This document shows positions 1 to 10,338 of a DNA stretch of 64,000 bases, one piece after another. The notes below the pieces were generated by a model. That model saw only the letters and a program-made list of their open reading frames with translations, had not been told where the DNA came from and did no database searches. The position numbers and the translations under genes are program-made. The stretch is from Cercophora sp. LCS_1 (Eukaryota > Ascomycota > Sordariomycetes > Sordariales > Lasiosphaeriaceae). Every line of letters starts with the position of its first letter. Positions within the stretch are counted from its first letter, which is position 1. The stretch lies in contig JAPZLL010000001.1 in assembly GCA_036250225.1 (NCBI GenBank), positions 62,001 to 126,000 on the forward strand, written 5' to 3'.

Positions 1-223
1 ACCCCAGTTTCTCCGCTTTCAGGATGAATGCACAGGGTGACGATGGGTATTTTGACACGGCCGATTACGACCTGGACGGTTCACAGAGGTACGAGCCGCT
101 GGCTGACGCCCAAATCGAAAACCAATGCTGAACAAAATTCCCGCAGTGCCTCCGCGAGTGGTCGAATCGGGGAAAGCGAGAGCGAACGGGAAAAGCGACA
201 AGAAAAAGATAAAAATCGTCTAG
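1..223 (+). CDS. 3' end of an unrecognised gene, entering from the left, apparently frameshifted
   Basis: A coding-like run starts open at the left edge (frame of the ATG at 24) and reads acidic, tyrosine-rich sequence around DDGYFDTADYDLDG. It hits TGA at 129-131. The frame that restores sense begins one base earlier (CTG AAC AAA ATT from 128) and continues as a basic tail (KIPAVPPRVV...KKKIKIV) to TAG at 221-223. The simplest reading is one missing C near 127-128. No domain is recognised. Both pieces are short, so the call rests on codon quality and charge pattern. The start lies either at 24 or outside the window. Confidence 0.3.
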
Positions 224-1337
224 GCGAAGGGCAGGATGAGCAGCGTAACGTGGGCAAGGGTGGCAAGTCAACAGGTACCAACTCTGCACACCTAATTCGC
301 TCCGATGACGTAAGGCTGACGGAAATGGTTAAGGGTCGCAAAAGAAGACTTCCAAGGGGAAATCAAAACAACGACCGAGGCCTGCTGATCCCCTTCCTTC
401 AGTGGCTCCAAGCGCGTGGCCGGAAGGGCATCCGTTGGGAGAATATGAGCATTACCTGTATCCGGGACATGCAAATACCGACGTTCTCGGTGAAGACACC
501 GGAGGGGCTGAGTCAAGTTTTGGCCACCATGAGTATGGAACTGCTTGGTTTGAGGGTGAGGAATATGGTACCGGGTAGACGCCGCAGCGAAGGAATATTC
601 GCATGATTGTTGACTTGTCGAGCATTTGAGCGGGATTTTCTCTCGTCTTCGGACAGCCCCATTTTACGGCGTACCGCTTCATTACCGTGGATTCGATGCA
701 TTTAACATAGTGGCGGAGACCCTCTCGTCTCCCGTCTTTTGTTTGCTGGGACGAATCGCTGGCTGTCGGGATCCCGCACCTCTTGGCGTGGATGATGGCG
801 GTCATCGGAGACTGGACAGGGGTGGGGCTCAATCCCAGGCAGCGATCCCGGCATGTGTTGTCCCCACCAAAGCCCCACAACGTCGAAAGGGATGCAATTC
901 GTGTTCGTGTCGATTTTGGAAACCTTGAAGCGATAGGTAGCTCTCATATCGGGATACAGCCCCATTCAAATTCTTCTGGATGTTCTCGCAGTGGCGAGTC
1001 TACTGTTTCACGGCGATGTTACGCGGAAGGTCAGATGCTGATCCCAAACGCTTCCCCGGAATGTAGGGCGACGTGGCGGGGGCCTCCGCTGCGGCTCTCC
1101 AATCCGAGGCTGCAGCGTGGAACAATCAAAACCTGTCCCAGTCCCGCATGATTTGACTCACAACGTCGCTTCAACCATTCCGGATCCTGGAAGAACCGCG
1201 TCGATTTCGCACGGCGGCTAACCCGCGAGCAACAGATATCGAACAATTCCCATCACTGCAGCTAGTCTCGCTGCTCAGGCTTTCTCTTGATGTAATGCTC
1301 GCGGGGGGTTGGGGCAGATACACAGCGCGACGCGACG
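224..1337. other. Stretch without a supportable gene
   Basis: Several open frames overlap here, including a 192-codon frame at 28-606, but none has a recognisable domain or clear splice structure. A coding-like segment rich in Tyr, Glu and Gly lies at about 372-550 in the third frame, ending at a TAG. It could be part of a decayed gene. Nothing else is supportable. Confidence 0.3.
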
Positions 1338-3423
1338 ATGTCGAATATCGGCTCCGATGGCCCTGGACAGAGTGTTAGAACTGGCCTGTGGAAGGATTAT
1401 TCGACTGGAGGTAAGTCTGTCAGCCAAACGAACACTTCCGGCTGTCGGCCTGCTCGGCTCGGTGTCTCACTTTCGCAGAACTCCAGTTCGTTGTCAGTGA
1501 CAGCACCGCCGACATTTTGAAGGCGCTAGTCGCCGTTTGGCTCGGCTTGATCGCACCATACGTGCTCCGTCTCTTGCAATACTGTTTCCTCAAGTTCCTC
1601 GGCTCTCAAGAGGCGCAGACCCAGGAGGAGCGCCAGCCGATCCTCTCCAACGGCAATGCGAACGGCAACGCGACTAGCCCGCCACTTCGTTGGCAAACAC
1701 CCTCGGATGTCTTCATCGAATCCAAAGGAAGCCGCGAGCTATTCGCAAGAGCAGTCACCTACTGGCGTCACTCTAGGAATCCCCGAACATTGTCACTATT
1801 TCTCATTTTGCTCGTTGTCTTCCTCTCTTTTCTTGCTAGGACAGTCGGCGGGGTCTTCTCGGCGTTTGTAGCAACTAATACGGTAGCACTTTGGCATTCG
1901 GAAGAATGTGGTCCCTATGCGTTCGATAGTATCAACGCTCCCCACGACATTGCTGCCCGAGCCGACGTCTACGATCGAGAGAAGGAAACCAGGGCAGGCG
2001 ACTACGCCAAGTATTGCTATCGCGACTCGTCGAGCAGCACCACGCGGCCTCTCCATTGCAACTTCTTCACCCAGCAAACGATTCCATTTGTCACCACGTA
2101 CAGTTTTCAGTGCCCTTTCCCCAAACAGGACGTCTGCGCCGGGGCGCAGGCTGTAACTTTCGACACCGAGTTGATAGATGCGTCACTCGTCGGCATCAAC
2201 GACCCATACGGCTTCAAGTTTCGTCGAAGTGCAACCTGCGTCCCCTTGAGCACCGAAGCTCCCTATGTCATCAACGAAACAGATACAACAGTTGACGGTT
2301 CTCCTGCCTTTTCCTATCTATACGGAGAAAGGAATGGCACGAAGAAAGACTCTTGGAGGAAGGACACATTTCATAGCACCGACGACCCGTTCTTCTGGCT
2401 GGCGCCAACGTACGACGTTAGGTACGTCCACTTGCGCTTGCTTCACCTCATCAGGAGCCCGTATTCTAACCAGTTCTACCACGAGGCAGTGCTCAATCGA
2501 CCTACGCCGGTGAAAAGAATCCATACTGGACCCCCATCCCTGCTCTAACCCCACCCCCAAACAACACCATCACAATCATGTTTATCAACGCTTTGCACAT
2601 CCTTTACCTTAGGCCGAGCCTAGACCCCATCTTCGTGGCGGACACGGCTGTCCACTACAAGGACGGACGCAGCCCAGTCTACTACTGCAAGGACGACGCC
2701 AAGTACCGCGTCCTTTCCTGTCTCGACACGCAGGAAATCTGCCTCCCAAACGGCGGGCCCTGCCGACCGCTCAAGGGCGACGAGCGCGACCTCAATGAAG
2801 ACCTCCCTCCCGAGTATTGGATTCTCAAGTGGTCGCTGGAGCATTCAAACATGTACTACTCGATCGCCAAGCGTCTAGGCACGGCGCTGGTGGCACAGGA
2901 CATGATTTCTCAGTATACCTCGGTCCCGCTGGGAGACCGGCACTGGGTTGTCGAGGCCGAGCGCTTATTTGCAACGTCGCTCGCGCGGATCCAGTATGAC
3001 GTCTGGAGTGTCGGAAGCGGCGAGGACAGGATACATGTCGGCGAGGACGGCTACCGAGGCGAGGCCCCAGAGAAGGTGAAGGCGAAGGGTTTGTGCGGGC
3101 GCGTCAAGTTCCGGAGCACCGGGCACACGAATATCAGCGTCTGGAAATTTTGCCTGTTGATGGCCGCCACGCCGCTGTTGTGGCTATTCAACCTGAGAGA
3201 AACGACTGTTTTGCGGGAATGGAAGTGGGTCACGGGTCGAGGTACTGAGGCTACGCAACAAGACCAAGCGAACGGTGCCGATCAAGGAGTAAAGACAGTC
3301 GGGCGACCTTTGTTGTTCACTTTCTTGGCGGGAATCAGATGGGTCCTCTGCAACCCCAAAAAGACATACTTCAACCTTCTCGCTGGATTTGTATGGATCC
3401 GGAAGAAGATATTCGGGTTGTAG
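1338..3423 (+). CDS. Uncharacterised multi-pass membrane protein (649 aa)
   Basis: Exons are 1338-1410, 1479-2421 and 2490-3423. Intron 1 has GTAAGT and TTTCGCAG. Intron 2 has GTACGT, CTAAC and GGCAG. Splicing joins three frames into one 649-aa protein. The N-terminus MSNIGSDGPGQ is followed by a hydrophobic helix (about residues 40-65), a second at about 120-145, a long extracytoplasmic-type region with paired cysteines and N-glycosylation sequons, and a helix near KFCLLMAATPLLWLF close to the C-terminus. The layout resembles the large fungal families of unknown membrane proteins near DUF3176, but I see no diagnostic motif. It faces the downstream DUF3176 gene across another minus-strand gene. 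Function unknown; the structure is well supported by two clean introns. Confidence 0.7.
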
Positions 3424-3729
3424 ATGAGAAGGAGCCACAGGGGGAGACCGGAGAAGATAATTCAGGTCGGTTCATCTCATCAACATCAGCCAGCAAGTTT
3501 GGTCCGTTTTTTTTTTTTTTTTTAGTTTATTGTGTTGTCTTCTTTTTTTCCCCCCTATTTTCAGCCCCACTTCATGAGCTAGATTGAACAATTACTTCAC
3601 GAGAACGCGAGCGTTTAATACAGTCAACTACAAACAATGCCATCGTGTTACCACCGATTACCGGAGAACTAACACGGACAAGAATAGAACCCTCCCAAAA
3701 AGACATTCAACTCGACCTCGGCTTACAGC

Positions 3730-4276
3730 TCAACTTCCCACCCTCGATAAATACTTACAACCAAACCACCGCCAGCACGGCTCAGCTTGATTAACAACTC
3801 TCGGAACAGGATTACATCCAGCAGGGGCATCCAGCTTCCTGGGCTCCAGCGTCCACGTGAAGGACCGGTCGTTATCAGCCACCTTGCCGCCTTGTTTACT
3901 GCAGCCCGTTAGCGTTTCATCCTCCCCATTAGATGTCTACCAGCCCTGTGGCCCATCTTAGGGGCCCAAAAGAAAGCGAGAGAGCGGAGAAACTTACTGG
4001 TGCTCCCCCTCAGTGTCACACCCATCAACGACCATGTTCAAAATGCGGTTACACTCCCCCACAACCAGCTCCGCGAAACTCTGCGCACACCCCTCGCTCA
4101 TCTCCACAACAATACGAACCTGCGATGTAGGAAAAGGGAGATACGACAGCCCGATTGCCTTTCCCGGGCCAAGAGCGAGATTATCACCCAGGAGACCGTC
4201 AAACTTGCGGCTTCTGCTACCGCCTTTGCAGAAGAAGTCGATTGCTACGCGGAGGGCTTGACGCGGGACTTCGATG
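3730..4276 (-). CDS. 3' part of an unrecognised, possibly secreted protein gene
   Basis: Two exons read well on the minus strand: 4276-3998 and 3898-3730. They are joined across a 99-nt intron with donor GTAAGT (3997) and acceptor CTGCAG (3899), giving about 149 C-terminal residues. Landmarks are QALRVAIDFFCKGG, FAELVVGECNRILNMVVDGC and GGKVADNDRSFTWTLEP. The pattern of a VDGCDT-like motif, then K-GG, then W-L-P recurs in secreted fungal proteins of unknown role (recollection of the pattern, not a search). The 5' exon or exons between 4277 and about 4830 could not be resolved, so the acceptor at 4277 is tentative. GTAAGT after GGTT near the end could hide one more short intron. Confidence 0.5.
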
Positions 4277-4869
4277 CTGCAGCTTGAACACGTCTTTTGG
4301 AGATTGACGAGGTCTGGCTGTTGGAGAGGTGGACGTCGGGATCGGAACTTTGAAGGCTATGGGGCCCAGTTGGCTATCTAGACGCGAGATAGCTAAGGCG
4401 TGGCTTTTCCGCATGTAAACATAACAGATAACCCTTTGGATCGTAGGCTGATTTCCCATCGTCAACTTTCTCTGTCGTCGCAGTTCCATTTTCTTGTCAA
4501 GCCACATCTCCGACGAAATCGCAGTCATCCCTGGAGCTTTTTCGTTGATATTGTGTTGGACCTGGGTTCCCAGTTGTTGTAGAAAGAAGCTGCATCTCGA
4601 GTCGCACAGAGGACGGACGACCTCTGAATGCCCAACAAGCCGCTCCAAAGTGCCTTTCAGGGGTAACCTAGAGGCAAAAAAAAAGGGGTCCACGGCATAG
4701 CCAAGGTTCGTATCCATCACCAACAAAGCGCGGCTCGCCCAATTGGCTCTGAAAGATCTGCATGGCGGACTCGGGTCGTTCGCTAGCTTTTCCCCGTCTT
4801 CCGTCATGGGACAACACAGCATCATGTCTACAACGTGTTGGCGGTCTAACCCACACTGGGGAAAGTCGT
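4277..4869. other. Unresolved 5' region of the 3730-4276 gene
   Basis: This 590-nt gap between the partial gene and the DUF3176 stop codon should hold the missing 5' exon or exons of the 3730-4276 gene. A 202-codon minus-strand frame crosses it but has no recognisable content. An A-rich tract lies at 4676-4684. Confidence 0.3.
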
Positions 4870-6819
4870 TCAGCTCGTCAAGAACACAAGCCTGTCATCC
4901 CTCGTCCTCCCAAGCCTCACCCGTCGCTTCTGCGCCCACTCCTCCAACACCTCCTTCGACTCTTGGCCCTGAATCCCCACCCCACCGGCCTTGAACCCGT
5001 CAATGCCGTGAGCGAGTAGCGCAATACTGGAGTCCTTGAGCAAAACCTGATGTCTCGAGCTGAAGATGGAAATGACAAGCAAAACGACAGAGAGTATCGT
5101 CACCCCCAGAGGCAACACAAGCCACTCCCACCGCACCCGGATGAACGTCTCGGGGAAGAATGCCTGTCCCATGTGCACAGCCGGGTTATAATCAAGCATC
5201 ACCGCCTCAACATGCGCCCGAATCCTGTCCGTCAGTTCCGTCACATTGATGATGGGAAGCGCCAGGTCCGGCCCCGTCAGCATGTTGCCCCAAGTGATAG
5301 AGCCGAAACGTTCGCATTCGAGGTCGACGGGACCCACACAGATCAGAGAATAGCTGATATTAGTATCCCGTCCCAGGGTTTCAAGAACACGCTTGAGGAA
5401 TGCATAATCGACGTCATATCTCGCTCTGCTGAGACTTCCTTCGTACGTCAAGACGGATGTTGTAAGCGTCGTGTTATCAGCAAGCGGTACGGCGTTGCTG
5501 GCTTCCTTCCTAGGCAGCAAGCTTCCAGATCGAACCGATCCAACCGCCACATTCCCTCCCGTTGCCGTAATGCCGTGAAAGGACTTTTCGCAGAGATACC
5601 ACTCAACACGAAACATATCCATTGGCGGAGCGTCCGTCGTCAGCTCCCCCAAGACCTCCCGGGATACGCCCGCCGGCTTGACGACAAGCATGGATGCATT
5701 GAACCCTCCAATATCGTCCGATTCGGTCATCGCCGAGACGGACCGGAAGAGGGGAACCTCGCGCGTGTAAAAGTTTTTCAAGGTCCCATCCGCTTTCCCC
5801 CACCAGCTTACGCCCAAATCGACCGGTCGTTCCCACGGTCTTCTCCCTCGATAGTCGAACGTGCATTGGTAGTAGAATGAGCCCACCTCTGGTTCGGACG
5901 AGTTGCGCTCCACGACCGCGTTGGTGCCGCACTTGGGAGGAATAATCACCTGCGTCAAATTCTCAACCGATGCGCAAAGGCCAAGCGTGGAAAAGTCATC
6001 CCATGAGCATTGTGTGGCCGGGGCAGGGCACTCGAAAGCAGGTCGGGGTTCCACCCCCAAGATGCCCGTCAGGATGGCGGTTGAGACAAGCTTCTCAGTG
6101 TCGATTCCCGCCTTGAAGACATCGTATTGCGTGAGCGTTTGCATCTCAGCCGGCGCTGGCTTCGCTGGGAGACCATCCGCACGCGTGATGCTGGCCGTCA
6201 CGTTGTCAAGCCGGACCTGCTCCATGGTGAAATCCAGAATATTTTGCGCAGCCGGCTCGATTCCCATGGCCAAAAGCGTGACGAGCGCCAAAGCCCAGGC
6301 AAGGAAGTTGCGAATCCGGAACCGCGTCAGGAGGATGAGCGCTCCCCACGGGCCGCGACTGGCGTTGTCGAAATCATCGAGCTCGCTCAGCGGACGTTCT
6401 TGGTCGCGGAAGTGTCGCCATTTCAACTCTGAAGAACCAGTGTTAGCAGCCATTATCTTCGTCAGGGAGAAGTTTGACTCACGGCTGATGCTCGATGTAA
6501 CCGCGACCAACAATGACGTTTTCCCAACCACGGTGAGTACTGAGATCAGCGAGTTGGGTTGAATCTCAAACGTCCAGTGTGACAGCGGCGTGTTGTCTGC
6601 CCTAGCGAGGACGTCAACCACCAATCCCATGCACCCCGCGCTGAGCAAGACGGAGCCAATCTCCCACCACCACCACCATCGAATCGCGCCGCCACTCTCG
6701 GTCCTAGAGGACGCAACACAAATACAATCATCGCCAAACCCAGCGTCGCCCTGTTTCTGTGGTGTTGTGATTGACGTCGGCGTCAGTGACAATCCACTGT
6801 CCTGAGGCGAATCCTTCAT
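4870..6819 (-). CDS. DUF3176-family multi-pass membrane protein (631 aa)
   Basis: Exons are 6819-6483 and 6428-4870. The 54-nt intron has donor GTGAGT, branch GCTAAC and acceptor TTCAG. Splicing restores AISQLKW-type continuity (ISQLKWRHF). The DUF3176 hallmark ELDDFDNASRGPWGALILL follows the early transmembrane segments. A long N-glycosylation-rich, cysteine-containing region comes next, then a C-terminal helix (WLVLPLGVTILSVVLLVI) and a basic tail. Family function is unknown; the topology suggests a plasma or vacuolar membrane protein. The start at 6819 is the first in-frame ATG; sequence upstream in this frame lacks one. A run of five Trp just before helix 1 is encoded by a TGG microsatellite. 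High confidence in family, none in function. Confidence 0.88.
   Translation of the reverse strand: MKDSPQDSGLSLTPTSITTPQKQGDAGFGDDCICVASSRTESGGAIRWWWWWEIGSVLLSAGCMGLVVDVLARADNTPLSHWTFEIQPNSLISVLTVVGKTSLLVAVTSSISRESNFSLTKIMAANTGSSELKWRHFRDQERPLSELDDFDNASRGPWGALILLTRFRIRNFLAWALALVTLLAMGIEPAAQNILDFTMEQVRLDNVTASITRADGLPAKPAPAEMQTLTQYDVFKAGIDTEKLVSTAILTGILGVEPRPAFECPAPATQCSWDDFSTLGLCASVENLTQVIIPPKCGTNAVVERNSSEPEVGSFYYQCTFDYRGRRPWERPVDLGVSWWGKADGTLKNFYTREVPLFRSVSAMTESDDIGGFNASMLVVKPAGVSREVLGELTTDAPPMDMFRVEWYLCEKSFHGITATGGNVAVGSVRSGSLLPRKEASNAVPLADNTTLTTSVLTYEGSLSRARYDVDYAFLKRVLETLGRDTNISYSLICVGPVDLECERFGSITWGNMLTGPDLALPIINVTELTDRIRAHVEAVMLDYNPAVHMGQAFFPETFIRVRWEWLVLPLGVTILSVVLLVISIFSSRHQVLLKDSSIALLAHGIDGFKAGGVGIQGQESKEVLEEWAQKRRVRLGRTRDDRLVFLTS
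6664..6678. repeat. (CCA)5 microsatellite encoding penta-Trp in the DUF3176 gene
   Basis: Five CCA units on the plus strand are read as TGG on the coding strand, giving five consecutive tryptophans followed by Glu-Ile at the start of the first membrane helix. Confidence 0.9.
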
Positions 6820-7303
6820 GGCGAAAAGACGCGCATCCCGAACAGTTGGCCAACGAGACCCGAAAATCGAGGTAAGCCGATAGAGGTCATGCCTGGTTGT
6901 CAACAGGCAGACGGATTTTTTAGTGTCAATATTCGTGATCCTTCGAACGGCACAGCAGGGCTCGCAATCTCGGCTCCATCCCCCGATGTCACCTGACCAA
7001 CCCCGTTCAGCTTGACGCTATGATCCAACCGGTCCCTTTGCATGCGCCCATGGCCTTTTGTGTTGAAGTACAGACGCCAAGTACCAAGCATGCGGCTCTC
7101 GACCACAAAAAATAAGGTGCGGGATAGTCGTGGTACTCTTGGTCGCAAACGGGGTCAACATGGGTTTTCCCATTCCAAAGGCATGGGTACAAAAAACCAA
7201 CCCAACTCCAGTCATTACATTTACATTACAGGCAAGTATTTTCTCTCATTACAGGACCATCGCTAGAAAAGACTCTCATAACTCGTGAAGACCATACCCG
7301 AGA
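6820..7303. other. Intergenic, no gene seen
   Basis: Promoter side of the DUF3176 gene and 3' flank of the beta-glucosidase gene. Only short frames without domains are present. Confidence 0.5.
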
Positions 7304-10198
7304 CTACTCTAGCGGCGCCGACAAGTCAAGCTTCCGACTGCTGCGTCCGACGTAAACCGTCTTGGGGTAGTCGGTAATAACCCAATCCTGAGACACCGTG
7401 TCCCAGTTGCTGAGGTCACGGCGTGTGAGCGTCACCTTGAACTCCGCCTGCTTGCCCGGCTCAATGTGGATGCGGTCGAACCCACGAAGCACAACCTTCG
7501 GGTCATCTGGGCCGCCCAGCGAGACATAGAGTTGCGGAATCTCTTCCGCCGCAACCTTGCCCGTGTTTTTGATGGTGGCCGTGACATGGTACAGAGGGTC
7601 ATAGAGATGCACGTTTCCGGCAGGGTGGGTTGCATCACCGGACCTGAGGCAAGGCTGGGGCTCGGCCGAGGTCGCGTTCGGCGGCAAGAACTGGTCCGCG
7701 GTTTGCCCAAAGTCTGCATCCGCAGCAGCTTTGGCCAGGTCGGACACATTGAGGTACGGGTAGATGTACTGGTACACATACGGAAACTGGTTACCGGGGA
7801 AAACGTAGTCCTCAGGGTTGGTCGAGTGGTTGCCAAAGGTTGGCGCAGGGCTGGTGGTGCAGGAGCCGGGCTCATATGGATCAGCGTCCTCCCTGGAGAC
7901 CACCAGGTTGCTGTACTCGAACGTGGTGTAAGTCAAGCCGTGGCCGAACTCGTAGATAAGAGGCGCATCCGCCTTATCGAAGTGGCGATAGTCGATGAAG
8001 ACGCCCTCGGCGAAGTCTTGCTGCGGTGCGCCATTGCCGTTGTTGGGCTCGTACAGCACATCGGTTCCATAGCTCTCGCGGGTGGCACCCCACGTAAACG
8101 GGCTGCGACCGGGGCTGGTTTTCCCGTACAGGACGTCGACGATGGAGTTACCGGATTCCTGGCCGGGAAGACCAGCCCAGAGAATAGCAGTAATATTCGG
8201 GCTGTTGTACCAATCCGTCACCAGAACGGGGCCAGTCGAGTGGATAACAACGATTGTGTTACTGCAGATAGCAGAAACGTTCTTGATCAGATCGTCGCCA
8301 TTCTTCCAGAGAGTGAGGTTCCTCCGGTCGCCCTGGTTTCCGTCAACGTTGATGTACCCTTCGCCACTATCCGCATTGGCGAAAACAATGGCTGTTACAT
8401 TGGCCTGCCCAACAAGTGCCCTGGTCTGTGTGTTGGCGTAGTTCGAAAGAATACTCTCGTACCGTGTTCCATCCTGGATCGCCTGGGCCTGTAGTGCCGC
8501 ATCTGGCGTGACCAAATACGGGAAGTTCGCAGTGCCAGAGCCCCATCCCATCGCCAACGTGCCATTATCACATCCGCGATCAGCGCAGGAATTCGGGCCG
8601 TTCCTATTCGGACCAGCATCCTCGCCAATGACAGCCAGGAATTTCGGCTTCTTCAGCGGCAAGATCCCGCTGTTCTTCAAGAGCACCGTTCCCTTAGCTG
8701 CTAGGCGCCGAATTGTAGTTGCGTGCCGATCTCCGCGAACGTCGACGTGGTAGTTGATTTGCTGAAAGTCCTTTTGAGCGGCCTGGTGAAGCCACCCATA
8801 CGTGTCCAGAGTCCAGAAGCTAAAGTTGATCGGTTCTTGGTCCTCGGGGATTTGGCCGACCTTGTACAATGCTGCCATGATGCGCAAAGCCATGTCGTCG
8901 AGGCGGTATTCTGGGAGTGTTCCGTTGAGTACTGCGGCCGTGAGGTTGGTGCCCCAGTAGCTTCTTCCCGAGTTGAAGACAGTGTCACCGGGCATCGACA
9001 TGTCAAGACCAGCAACAGCGCTCGCGACGCCAGTGTGCTGGGCCTGCCAATCACTCATGACGAAGCCTTGGAAGCCGAGCTCGTTCTTCAATAGGTTGTT
9101 CAAGAGCTTGGAGTTCTGGCAGCCGTAGGAGTTATTGACTTGTTGGTAGGAGCACATGATGGAGCCAACGCCCGCACGAACGGCATCGGCAAACGGCCAG
9201 AGGTACATCTCGTGCATTGTCTTGTCATCAATGTTGGAGGAGAGCGACTCGTCAATATCGAAGCCATACCCTTGGGCCTCGCCCATCTGCCTGAAGTGCT
9301 CTGGGCCAATAAATTAGCGTCTCGTAGCCGACTGCTTCTACATAGAGATCTCACCTTGCTCGTTTCCGATGAAGTGCTTGGCACAAGCAATGACGCCAGC
9401 ATCTTGAATGCCTCTCACGGACTCAGACATGCCAACACCGGTCAAAACAGGATCAGGAGAGAACCCCTCCCAGTTCCGGCCGCCAGTAGGCATGCGGCCG
9501 AGAGGCCCAGCAACGGGTCCGAGCAAAACATTGATACCCTTCCGTTTGGCCTCCTCGCCCATATACTTGCCGCGCTGGTATATGAGGTCGCGATGGAAAG
9601 AAGCCGCAGCTGTCTGACCAGAAGGGAAAACGGAGTTGTAATCCGAACCACGAATACCAACGGGAGCGTCGTGCATGCACAAGCTGCGGAGACCGAGACG
9701 GGGGATGGCGCCGACCTGGCCGACACATTGCTCGGACGCCCAACTGCAAGGCAGTCAACTTTTGTATCTGCCATCTAGACGGAGAGAACTTACCCTGTCC
9801 CTGTTGTTAGGTTGACCTTTTCTAGGAGTGTCATCTGTGAGACGAACTCCTTGGCCTTCGCGTAGGCCTCTTCCCAGCCGACGGCATTAGGGTTCATCCA
9901 TGGCGAAGGGTAGGAAGGCTCCGAGTATGCTAGGTCTGTCTTGAGAAGCTGTACGGGGTTAGCGTGTGATGTTTGCGCTGCTAGAACCAGCAGCAAGGGT
10001 ACTGCATATTGGGGTCGCATGTTGACTTGGCTTCATGCGGGGTGTGGGAACGCCAGCGCGGTGACTGCCGAGAAAGGATGGGAAGGCGGGTAAAGCTCCG
10101 GGGAAGTCAATGTATCTTACCTTCTCTTGGGGTCTGACAATGCCAGCGACCGCAGGAGAAGAGCTCGCCAAGAAGGCAAGCACGTTGGCGAACTTCAT
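7304..10198 (-). CDS. Secreted GH3 beta-glucosidase (872 aa)
   Basis: It hydrolyses terminal beta-D-glucosyl residues, mainly cellobiose to glucose, outside the cell. Exons are 10198-10121, 9948-9794, 9743-9355 and 9300-7304. The first exon encodes a signal peptide (MKFANVLAFLASSSPAVAG). Intron 1 ends CGCTAAC...TACAG and joins in phase to LLKTDLAYSEP. Later joins restore TTGTGWASEQCVGQVGA and FIGNEQEHFRQ. GH3 features follow in order: NWEGFSPDPVLTG, ACAKHFIGNEQE, the catalytic-Asp motif GFVMSDWQAQHTG, the C-terminal GH3 domain (TVLLKNSGILPL) and a C-terminal Fn3-like domain with GHGLTYTTFEY. Length fits fungal BGL1-type enzymes. An alternative start at 10020 also gives a signal-like peptide but would ignore the good first intron. 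A TATA box lies about 130 nt upstream. It pairs functionally with the AA9 gene at 61 kb. Confidence 0.95.
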
Positions 10199-10330
10199 CG
10201 CCGCAATTGACTGACTCGGAGGGAAGTGGCGCAAATGAGGCGAAAGAGCAGTCGAGGTAACGACACCGCGAGGTCTGGATCAGATCTTGAACGGCCTCAA
10301 TCAAGGCAAGCGGAGAGTAATATATAAGCC

Positions 10331-10338
10331 GCTCTGCT
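10331..10338 (-). promoter_or_regulatory. TATA box of the beta-glucosidase gene
   Basis: TTATATAT on the minus strand lies about 130 nt before the ATG at 10198, a plausible core promoter for a strongly induced secreted enzyme. Confidence 0.5.

Noticed and set aside
28..606. 192-codon plus-strand frame as a gene
   Set aside because: No domain, low-complexity charged middle, and better coding signals in the region lie in other frames.
2422..2473. 52-nt intron ending at the first CAG after CTAAC in the membrane protein gene
   Set aside because: The branch site would touch the acceptor and the resulting frame stops at 2513; the acceptor at 2488-2489 keeps the frame open.
7466..8494. 342-codon plus-strand frame opposite the beta-glucosidase
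   Set aside because: Antisense shadow of the GH3 exon; no domain.
9790..10020. Beta-glucosidase start at 10020 with its own signal-like peptide
   Set aside because: A clean intron (donor GTAAGA at 10120, branch GCTAAC, acceptor TACAG at 9949) joins an upstream signal-peptide exon in phase; kept only as an alternative.
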